Below, piece after piece: positions 1 through 5,277 of a DNA stretch of 5,886 bases. Where the stretch lies: NCBI GenBank assembly GCA_018648945.1, contig JABGQJ010000141.1, positions 1 through 5,886 on the forward strand. Reading direction: 5' to 3'. The notes below the pieces were generated by a model that made no database searches, was not told the origin of the DNA, and saw nothing but the letters and a program-made list of their open reading frames with translations. Both the position numbers and the translations under genes were made by a program. The stretch is from Victivallales bacterium. Its GTDB lineage: Bacteria; Verrucomicrobiota; Lentisphaeria; Oligosphaerales; Lenti-02. Every line of letters begins with the position of its first letter. Position 1 is the stretch's first letter.

Positions 1-2
1 AG

Positions 3-722
3 CTGGTGCCCCTGAGCCCGTGTGACGCGAAGGGGTTGTGTGCTCCCGGAGCGATCGTTCTCGGCAACCGCGTGCATCTGCTCTACCAGACCTATGGCAA
101 CGGTGCCGACGATGCCATCTGCCACGCCACGTCCGACGACGGCATCACCTTCATTCCCAACAGCACCAACCCAATCTTCTCCCCGACGGGCGACTGGAAT
201 TCCGGGCGAGCCATCGACGCGGACGTGATCGTACACGATGGGAAGTTGCTCCTCTACTTCTCCACCCGTGATCCCGATATGCGCGTGCAGATGACCGGCG
301 TCGCGGCCGCACCGGTGGACTCCGGGTACTGCCGGGGGGATTGGGTGCAGCTCTGCAATGAGTCGATTCTGCAACCCGAGCTGCCGTGGGAGGGCGAATG
401 CATCGAGGCCTCGGCCCTGTGCAGACATGATGGCAGACTCTACATGTTCTACGGTGGCGCCTACAACAACGCACCGCAACAGATCGGCTGCGCGGTCAGC
501 GATGACGGCCTGAGCTGGGAGCGGGTGTCGGACACGCCAATCCTCCCCAACGGCGCTCCAGGGGAGTGGAACCATAGCGAATCCGGGCATCCCTTCGTGT
601 TCGAGGCCGCCAACGGTACCTACCACCTCTTCTTCCAGGGCAATGACGACAAGGGCAAGACCTGGTACCTGTCACGGAAGGAGATTGCCTGGCACGATGG
701 GATGCCGTGCATCCAGGGGTAG
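3..722 (+). CDS. Beta-propeller glycoside hydrolase, GH43/GH130-like (5' partial)
   Basis: The frame is open to the left edge, so the true start lies outside the window; an internal GTG at 6 is probably not the start. About 239 residues are visible, ending at TAG 720-722. Counting from the GTG, the protein shows repeated propeller-blade signatures: APGAIV plus LLYQTYGNG (13-33), an ATSDDGITF segment (41-49), RAIDADV (68-74), LYMFYGGAYNNAPQQIGCAVSDDGLSW, and SGHP followed by YHLFFQGN (193-213). Alternating 'YxxY/F' strands and 'SxDGxxW/F' turns are typical of the five-bladed propeller glycosidases (GH43, GH62, GH117, GH130 and relatives). Acidic candidates for the active site are D71/D73, E134 in CIEAS and E192 in SESGHP; this assignment is by analogy. 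Such enzymes cleave or phosphorolyse plant or algal glycosidic linkages. Whether it is secreted cannot be judged because the N-terminus is missing. The exact GH family and substrate are unresolved. Confidence 0.8.
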   Translation: MVPLSPCDAKGLCAPGAIVLGNRVHLLYQTYGNGADDAICHATSDDGITFIPNSTNPIFSPTGDWNSGRAIDADVIVHDGKLLLYFSTRDPDMRVQMTGVAAAPVDSGYCRGDWVQLCNESILQPELPWEGECIEASALCRHDGRLYMFYGGAYNNAPQQIGCAVSDDGLSWERVSDTPILPNGAPGEWNHSESGHPFVFEAANGTYHLFFQGNDDKGKTWYLSRKEIAWHDGMPCIQG

Positions 723-728
723 CGGCCC

Positions 729-772
729 GGGCGCTTGGTGACGATTCCAGCCCCCTGATTGGGCGCTTGATG
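729..772. repeat. Imperfect 12-mer direct repeat in the spacer upstream of DUF1015
   Basis: GGGCGCTTGGTG (729-740) recurs as GGGCGCTTGATG (761-772), differing at one base and offset by 32 nt. The core GGGCGCT appears a third time at 804-810. The copies lie in the 140-nt spacer (723-862) between the glycosidase stop and the DUF1015 start. They could be a regulator site or chance in GC-rich DNA. I see no hairpin with a T-run in this spacer, so no intrinsic terminator follows the glycosidase gene. A weak promoter-like pair, TTCGGA (786-791) and TACAGT (810-815) with an 18-nt spacer, could serve the downstream gene. Confidence 0.3.
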
Positions 773-862
773 TTGGCTCCCTCTATTCGGAGTTTCGCTC
801 GCCGGGCGCTACAGTACGGGGTCTGTCTGTAACCGGAACCTTCAGCGATCAGGGAAACAACG

Positions 863-2092
863 ATGGCCAAGGTACTTCCTTTTGCTGCCGTGATGCCGCC
901 AGCCAACCAGGCCAAGCAAGTGGCCGATCCGCCATACGATGTGGTCAACCGCGAGGAGGCAGCCGCCCTCGCCGCCAGCAACCCCCTGGGATTCATGCGC
1001 GTAGCCCGCGCGGAGATCGAGCTGCCCGACGAGATCGGCTCCTACGACGATGCCGTCTATGCCAAGGCCAAAGAGAACTACGCGCGGCTCTGCCGGGAAG
1101 TGCCTCTCGTGGCTGACAGCCGCCCATCCTACTACGTCTACAGCCTGGTCAGGAATGGCCACCGGCAGACGGGCATTGTGGCCGCCGCTTCGGTGGACGA
1201 CTACGATGCGGAGATCATCAAGAAGCATGAGAAGACCCGCCCCTCCAAGGAGGACGACCGCACGCGGCACATCCTGACCTTGCGGTCGCAGACCGGCCCC
1301 GTCTTCCTGGCCTGCCGCGCTACCGACGAGATCGACCAACTTGTGGCTGACACCATGGCTGGCACTCCGGTCTTTGACTTCACGGCCGACGATGGCGTGC
1401 AACACACGGGCTGGCGAGTTGCCGAAGCTTCCACTGCCGCCCTCCAGGCGGCCTTCGCCACCGTTCCCTGCCTCTACATTGCCGATGGGCATCATCGCGC
1501 CGCCAGCGCCAGCCGGGCCCGCGCAGCCTTGCGCGAAGCGAATCCGGACCACACTGGCAGCGAGGAGTACAACAGCTTCCTGACCGTGATTTTCCCCGCT
1601 AGCCAGCTCCAGATTCTGCCCTACAATCGCGTCGTTTTCAGCCTCAATGGGCGCACACCCGAACAGGTGCGGACCAAGATCGCGGCGGGCTTCGACGTGA
1701 CCCCCGCCGATTCCCCCACGCCGGATCAAGCCGGCGTGGTCCACATGTATTTGGAGAAGAAGTGGTGGCGGCTTGCCTACCGGGGCGACATCAGCGCCCT
1801 GTCACCGGTGGACTGCCTGGATGTGAGCCTGCTGCAGACGCACGTGCTCACCCCCGTTCTGGGCATCGACGATCCGCGGACGAGCACCGGCATCGATTTC
1901 GTAGGCGGCATCCGCGGCACGGCGGAGCTGGAGAAACGGGTGGATTCCGGTGAGGCCGCAGTGGCCTTCGCTATGTTCCCCACCACGCTCGACCAGCTCA
2001 TGGCCATCTCCGATGCGGGCGAGATCATGCCGCCCAAGTCCACCTGGTTCGAGCCCAAGCTGCGGGACGGGCTCTTCAGCCACGATATCTAG
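863..2092 (+). CDS. DUF1015 family protein (409 aa)
   Basis: This is a full-length member of the DUF1015 family, whose biochemical role is not settled. Diagnostic features are the N-terminal LPF (5-7) and VADPPYDVV (20-28), the basic KKHEKTR motif (120-126) followed by KEDDRTRHI (129-137), and the IADGHHR segment (206-212). The DGHHR loop resembles those in ParB/sulfiredoxin-fold nucleotide-using enzymes such as SerK-type free serine kinases; this link is an inference. From memory, some relatives sit beside serine biosynthesis genes, which is not the case here. There is no signal peptide or membrane segment, so the protein is probably cytoplasmic. The ATG at 863 is supported by CAGGGA (850-855), with 7 nt between it and the start. 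The stop is 3 nt before mutM, suggesting co-transcription. Family assignment is firm; function is unknown. Confidence 0.9.
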   Translation: MAKVLPFAAVMPPANQAKQVADPPYDVVNREEAAALAASNPLGFMRVARAEIELPDEIGSYDDAVYAKAKENYARLCREVPLVADSRPSYYVYSLVRNGHRQTGIVAAASVDDYDAEIIKKHEKTRPSKEDDRTRHILTLRSQTGPVFLACRATDEIDQLVADTMAGTPVFDFTADDGVQHTGWRVAEASTAALQAAFATVPCLYIADGHHRAASASRARAALREANPDHTGSEEYNSFLTVIFPASQLQILPYNRVVFSLNGRTPEQVRTKIAAGFDVTPADSPTPDQAGVVHMYLEKKWWRLAYRGDISALSPVDCLDVSLLQTHVLTPVLGIDDPRTSTGIDFVGGIRGTAELEKRVDSGEAAVAFAMFPTTLDQLMAISDAGEIMPPKSTWFEPKLRDGLFSHDI

Positions 2093-2095
2093 GTC

Positions 2096-2926
2096 ATGCC
2101 TGAGCTACCCGAAGTCGAGACCGTCCGCCGCGCGCTGGCCCGTCACCTGCCGGGCGCGACAGTGACCGCGGTGGAGCTGCGGGTGGATCGCCTGCGCAAG
2201 CCACTCTCCCGCGAGCAGCTGGAGGGCGTTTGCGTGGGCCGCGGCATCCGCACGGTCCGACGCCGGGCCAAGTATTTGCTGGTGGATCTCGACGATGGCG
2301 GCGGGCTGCGTCTGCACCTGGGCATGACCGGGTCGATGCGGGTCGATGCCGAGGGGGTGCCAGCCTTGCCCCATGACCGCATCTGTTGGCCTTTGGCCGA
2401 TGGCCGCGTGTGGCGGTTCAACGATCCCCGCCGGTTCGGGAGCGCCGAGGCCTACGTGGACCTGCAGGCGGCCGAACCCGATCTGTTCGCGGCCTTTGGC
2501 CCCGAGCCCCTGGAAGACACCTTCACCGGGGCCTATTTGCGCGGGGCCAGCCATGGGCGCAGAGCCTCGATCAAGTCGCTCATCATGGATCAGCGGATTG
2601 TGGTTGGCGTCGGCAACATCTATGCCAGCGAGTCACTGCATCGAGCCGGCATTCTGCCTTCCCGCCAAGGCGGGCGAGTCAGCGCTGTGCGTTGCCAACG
2701 GTTGGCGGAGGAGATCAAGGAGGTGCTTGCCGAAGCCATCGAGCTGGGAGGAACTACGATCAGCGATTTCCGCGCGCCCGACGGCAGCGAAGGGCGTTTC
2801 ACCGTCCACCTGGGTGTCTATGGTCGCGACGGTCAGGACTGTCCCCGTTGCGGCCCGGGTCATGCCGTGCGCCGTCGCGTCCTCGCCGGGCGCGGCACTT
2901 TCTACTGCCCGAACTGCCAGCGTTGA
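2096..2926 (+). CDS. mutM: Formamidopyrimidine-DNA glycosylase / AP lyase (MutM, Fpg)
   Basis: This base-excision repair enzyme removes 8-oxoguanine and formamidopyrimidines from oxidised DNA and nicks the abasic site. The 276-aa length fits the family (E. coli 269). The protein begins PELPEVETVRR: after Met removal, P2 is the Schiff-base nucleophile and E3 is catalytic. Other family residues are K59 in RRAKYLL, H74 and M77 in LHLGMTGSM, R113 in DPRRFG (void-filling loop), and GVGNIYASESL of the helix-two-turn-helix. The C-terminal zinc finger uses C249, C252, C271 and C274, with R266 in GRGTFYCP contacting the lesion site. The finger spacing is C-X2-C-X18-C-X2-C, two residues longer than the X16 of E. 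coli. No good Shine-Dalgarno sits at the right distance from ATG 2096; the upstream stop is 3 nt away, so translation is probably coupled to the DUF1015 gene. The zinc finger argues against the plant/fungal-type homologues that lack it, and the PELPEV and R113 context argues against Nei. Confidence 0.97.
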   Translation: MPELPEVETVRRALARHLPGATVTAVELRVDRLRKPLSREQLEGVCVGRGIRTVRRRAKYLLVDLDDGGGLRLHLGMTGSMRVDAEGVPALPHDRICWPLADGRVWRFNDPRRFGSAEAYVDLQAAEPDLFAAFGPEPLEDTFTGAYLRGASHGRRASIKSLIMDQRIVVGVGNIYASESLHRAGILPSRQGGRVSAVRCQRLAEEIKEVLAEAIELGGTTISDFRAPDGSEGRFTVHLGVYGRDGQDCPRCGPGHAVRRRVLAGRGTFYCPNCQR

Positions 2927-2932
2927 GGGGGA

Positions 2933-2981
2933 GGGATTCAGGAGGGAGGAGTCAGAATTCAGGAGTCAGGAGTCGGAATTG
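2933..2981 (+). repeat. Tandem heptanucleotide repeat, consensus AGRAKTC
   Basis: Seven consecutive 7-nt units fill this stretch. AGGAGTC occurs at 2947, 2961 and 2968, and AGAATTC at 2954. Degenerate units are GGGATTC at 2933, AGGAGGG at 2940 and GGAATTG at 2975. The array starts 6 nt after the mutM stop codon and ends 28 nt before the stop codon of the convergent kinase-like gene, so it is strictly intergenic. No hairpin with a T-run is present, so it is not an intrinsic terminator. Heptad-periodic short repeats of this style occur between genes in several bacterial phyla; their role is unknown. Confidence 0.8.
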
Positions 2982-3009
2982 GGGAGGCGCATCGTCGCGG
3001 GAACAGCGG

Positions 3010-4872
3010 TCAGTTGGCTGCCAGCGTTTTGGGTGCCAGGCGGCGCAGAACTGGCAGGAGTGTCTCGGTATTCTCGCTGCAGAGCTGGGCGAAACGGCGA
3101 CCAAGTTCCGGCTGGCCGTACCATTCGCAGAGCACGGCGTTCCGAAGGCAAACGGTGGCGATGCTCCGGCGCTGCTCGGCCAACTCGTCCTTGGGGAGCT
3201 CGGCGTCCGCCTGGGCGATACGCTGATCAACATAGTGGGTCAGGAACTGGACGCATTGAGGGAACGGGAGGTCCGTCCACTTGATCGTCTGGTCCCCAGT
3301 TTGGGCGCGGATCTGCAGCATGCTCTCGTTCACCATGCCAAGAGAGCCCTTGAGCCGCCGACCATCGAGGAGGAGAATGCCTTCTCCCACATCCCCGTAG
3401 GGCAACGCCATATCCTTGACCAGTTGCTGGCGCACTTGCCGGATCACGGTCAGTCGCTCCTGCTCCAAGGCCCGGGCGGCCTCGGGCAGGGACTGCAGGT
3501 AGGCATCGAGGGCGGGCTGGGCTCCTAGGAAGCCGAGCCCCGCAGGTTTTGGGCGCGGTCCTGCCGGGACGTCTGGCAGGGGAGCGACTGCCCCTGCGGC
3601 AGGTGACGCCGGGCCGTTGCCAGGAGGCTTCGAGGCCGCCCCCCCGGGGTCCACCTCGGCCGGGGGAGAGGGGTTGGCCTCGGCTGCCTTCTCCTGCTGT
3701 GGGGCTGGGGCACGTTCGTTGTCGGGTGTCGGGGGCGACTGTTGCCAGATGAGGAGCGCCATGAGGATCATCAGGGCGATGGCGGCGACCACCAGCCCGA
3801 CATTGATCAGCAGATGGACGCGGCTCCGGGGCGCGCTGACGGGCGCGCCGCGGCGTGAGCGGCCCGCTGACTCGAGAGCACCTACTTTGAGGCCACGGGC
3901 GGGGGTGCCGGTGGGCTTCACTCGGCGTGTCTGGGAGGCCGTGTCGTGCGTCACTTTCTGCTCGAATGCGCGGAACGCGCCAACCACCTCCTCGTATCCG
4001 CTCGGGCGGTCCTCGGGCCTGTACGCCAGCAGGGACATGACCAGGTCGGACAGCCCTGCGGGCAGGCCAGCCACCAAGCGGGCTGGCTCCGCGGGAAGCT
4101 GCCCGGAAAGCCGCGCTTCCCGGATCTGCTCCGCAGCCAGGCCAGCTGCAGGGTCGCGCCCGGTGAGCAGCTGATGGACAATGGCGCCGACGCTGAACAG
4201 GTCTGCTCGCCAGTCGATCAGTTCCGGATCACCCATCAGGGCTTCCGGACTGGCATAGGCAAGCTCGGTCGGGTGCCAGATCTCGTCATCGTCCACACAC
4301 CGCGCTAGCCCAAAATCGCCCAGTTTCACATTCCCCTCCAAGTCGAGCAACACGTTGGCGGGGACCAGATGGCCGTGTTCGAGCTGCTGGCGACGCGCGG
4401 CCGAGAGGGCCCGCCCGAGAGCCAACCCAACCTTCAGCGCGAACCGAGGGTTCCCGCCGGGCTCGGCTTCGGCCAGCCATTTGCCTAGATCCCTGCCGGC
4501 GAGGAACTGCATCACCAGATAGGCCTGGCCTTCCTCCACGCCGCACGAGTAGATGGGGGCGACGTTGGCATGGGTGATGGCAGCGGCACGGCGGGCTTCA
4601 GCCAGGAACGCTTCGCCCTGCTCGTCCCCCGCAGGGAGTGCCTTGACGACCACCTCCCGGTCGAGGGTTGGGTCGAGCGCGCGATAGACCGTTGCCCGAG
4701 CCCCCTCCGCGATGGGCTCCTCCAACGTGATGCCCGCGAATACGCGAGGCACGATCACCTCCGCGTCACAGGCCGGACAGGAAATGCGCGCGAAGGGAAG
4801 GACATCGCTGACGTCCATCTTCTGTCCGCAGCCGGGACAGTGTATCTTCACCACGCGTTGCTCTTCGGACAT
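3010..4872 (-). CDS. Zinc ribbon / Ser-Thr kinase-fold membrane protein, predicted pseudokinase (620 aa)
   Basis: The domain order is as follows. A zinc ribbon carries C12, C15, C32 and C35. A eukaryote-like kinase fold spans about 48-305. A linker rich in basic residues precedes one transmembrane helix (354-376). A Pro/Ala/Gly-rich linker spans 377-445, and a C-terminal domain covers about 446-620. Retained kinase residues are K77 (VVVK), E92 (helix C), N173, D186-F187-G188, S208-P209-E210, D224 and R289. Lost residues: the HRD motif reads H166-G167-H168, the lysine two residues later is V170, and the glycine loop reads AEGARA in place of GxGxxG. The protein can plausibly bind nucleotide but lacks the catalytic base, so a scaffold or sensor role is more likely than phosphotransfer. 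Basic residues before the helix place the kinase fold inside and the C-terminal domain outside. That domain has a strand-rich, SH3-like stretch (about 497-535, with DGRRLKG and WTDLP) flanked by helices; I do not recognise it. ATG 4872 is chosen over ATG 4950 because GGAG (4879-4882) sits 6 nt upstream. Confidence 0.88.
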   Translation of the reverse strand: MSEEQRVVKIHCPGCGQKMDVSDVLPFARISCPACDAEVIVPRVFAGITLEEPIAEGARATVYRALDPTLDREVVVKALPAGDEQGEAFLAEARRAAAITHANVAPIYSCGVEEGQAYLVMQFLAGRDLGKWLAEAEPGGNPRFALKVGLALGRALSAARRQQLEHGHLVPANVLLDLEGNVKLGDFGLARCVDDDEIWHPTELAYASPEALMGDPELIDWRADLFSVGAIVHQLLTGRDPAAGLAAEQIREARLSGQLPAEPARLVAGLPAGLSDLVMSLLAYRPEDRPSGYEEVVGAFRAFEQKVTHDTASQTRRVKPTGTPARGLKVGALESAGRSRRGAPVSAPRSRVHLLINVGLVVAAIALMILMALLIWQQSPPTPDNERAPAPQQEKAAEANPSPPAEVDPGGAASKPPGNGPASPAAGAVAPLPDVPAGPRPKPAGLGFLGAQPALDAYLQSLPEAARALEQERLTVIRQVRQQLVKDMALPYGDVGEGILLLDGRRLKGSLGMVNESMLQIRAQTGDQTIKWTDLPFPQCVQFLTHYVDQRIAQADAELPKDELAEQRRSIATVCLRNAVLCEWYGQPELGRRFAQLCSENTETLLPVLRRLAPKTLAAN

Positions 4873-4878
4873 ACTCGT

Positions 4879-4882
4879 CTCC
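4879..4882 (-). promoter_or_regulatory. Shine-Dalgarno deciding the start of the kinase-like gene
   Basis: On the minus strand GGAG lies 6 nt before ATG 4872. The frame also extends 26 codons upstream to ATG 4950, but residues from that extension look unstructured. The zinc-ribbon protein begins naturally at MSEEQ. Confidence 0.6.
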
Positions 4883-4930
4883 GCATGAACGACTCTGGTC
4901 CTACCCGACTGCTCTCGTGGGGGCGCGCAT

Positions 4931-4959
4931 AAGATAGGTGGCTTTTGCACAACTTTCGA
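4931..4959 (-). promoter_or_regulatory. Candidate sigma70-type promoter for the kinase-like gene
   Basis: Reading the minus strand, TCGAAA (4959-4954) and TATCTT (4936-4931) are separated by 17 nt, each matching 4 of 6 consensus bases. Transcription would start near 4924, leaving a leader of about 50 nt before ATG 4872. The site would lie back-to-back with the tRNA promoter. It is a weak match read by eye. Confidence 0.25.
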
Positions 4960-4960
4960 C

Positions 4961-4988
4961 TTGAAGAACGCGTGATGGGACCTAGATT
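4961..4988 (+). promoter_or_regulatory. Candidate sigma70-type promoter for tRNA-Glu
   Basis: TTGAAG (4961-4966) and TAGATT (4983-4988) are separated by 16 nt; each matches 4 of 6 consensus bases. The surrounding DNA is locally AT-richer than the window. Initiation near 4995 would give a 5' leader of about 28 nt, removed by RNase P at 5023. An alternative -10 is GATTAT (4985-4990) with an 18-nt spacer. Confidence 0.45.
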
Positions 4989-5022
4989 ATTTGCTCACCA
5001 GTTGAAATGGTGGTGCGACTCT

Positions 5023-5098
5023 GACCCCATCGTCTAGAGGCCTAGGACACCGGGTTTTCATCCCGGCAACGGGGGTTCGAATCCCCCTGGGGTTGCCA
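5023..5098 (+). tRNA. tRNA-Glu, anticodon UUC, CCA encoded
   Basis: A complete cloverleaf folds by hand. The acceptor 5023-5029 pairs with 5088-5094. The D stem GTCT (5032-5035) pairs with GGAC (5045-5048). The anticodon stem CCGGG/CCCGG (5050-5054 with 5062-5066) encloses a loop with anticodon TTC at 5057-5059. The T stem GGGGG/CCCCC (5071-5075 with 5083-5087) has loop TTCGAAT. The discriminator is G5095, followed by genomically encoded CCA (5096-5098). The D-arm (TCGTCTAGAGG and AGGACACC) is nearly identical to E. coli tRNA-Glu, and the U11-A24 and U13-G22 identity pairs recognised by glutamyl-tRNA synthetase are present. The first acceptor pair is a G1-U72 wobble where E. coli has G1-C72. 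All other stems are fully paired, so the gene looks functional. It is a single tRNA, not part of a visible cluster. Confidence 0.97.
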
Positions 5099-5144
5099 CT
5101 CCCTCCCGCTATCCCCCTTTTCTCTCCTCTCCGCTCCGGCCTCC
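5099..5144 (+). promoter_or_regulatory. Pyrimidine-rich tract after the tRNA, possible Rho-entry region
   Basis: About 46 nt just downstream of the tRNA 3' end are almost all C and T, with only five purines. No stem-loop with a T-run follows the tRNA. A long unpaired C-rich, G-poor RNA is the classic requirement for Rho loading, so Rho-dependent termination or 3'-trailer processing is plausible. It may also simply be compositional bias. The rest of the 5099-5277 spacer holds the SurA-like gene's presumed promoter and no convincing gene. Confidence 0.3.
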
Positions 5145-5210
5145 GTATGGGTTTCCTTCAGTGCCTGTGCGCGCCAGCCTGGGGGACACGTCGTATTCGG
5201 CTCTTGGGCG

Positions 5211-5219
5211 TGTTATGTT
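5211..5219 (+). promoter_or_regulatory. Candidate extended -10 element upstream of the SurA-like gene
   Basis: TGTTATGTT (5211-5219) fits the extended -10 pattern TGN-TATNNT. No good -35 box is visible at the usual distance, which is tolerable for extended -10 promoters. A competing weak pair is TTGGGC (5204-5209) and TACCCT (5227-5232) with a 17-nt spacer. Either would give a leader of roughly 40-55 nt before ATG 5278. Confidence 0.2.
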
Positions 5220-5265
5220 TGGGCTCTACCCTACGCACGAGCGTTTATGCCCAGACTGCGGCTGT

Positions 5266-5270
5266 AAGGA
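5266..5270 (+). promoter_or_regulatory. Shine-Dalgarno for the SurA-like gene
   Basis: AAGGA sits 7 nt before ATG 5278 and favours this start over the in-frame ATG at 5215 (preceded only by a weak GGGCG) and ATG 5284. Confidence 0.6.
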
Positions 5271-5277
5271 ATCTCCC

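Noticed and set aside
721..735. AGCG / CGCT inverted repeat as a terminator after the glycosidase
   Set aside because: Only a 4-bp stem with a 7-nt loop, overlapping the stop codon, and no T-run follows.
842..1744. A 300-codon open frame on the minus strand
   Set aside because: It lies antisense to the well-supported DUF1015 gene; such frames arise from codon bias in GC-rich DNA, and its translation has no recognisable domain.
2933..2981. Heptad array as a CRISPR array or attachment site
   Set aside because: The units are 7 nt and contiguous with no spacers, and no integrase or cas gene is nearby. The tRNA is more than 2 kb away, and no duplicate of its 3' end was seen in the window.
2346..3528. 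Long plus-strand open frames crossing from mutM into the kinase-like gene
   Set aside because: They overlap mutM in another frame and run antisense to the kinase-like gene. The translations are Arg/Pro/Ser-rich shadows without family motifs, and they read through the intergenic heptad repeat.
4873..4950. 26-residue N-terminal extension of the kinase-like protein
   Set aside because: The downstream ATG at 4872 has a well-spaced GGAG, and the extension overlaps the candidate promoter and shows no domain.
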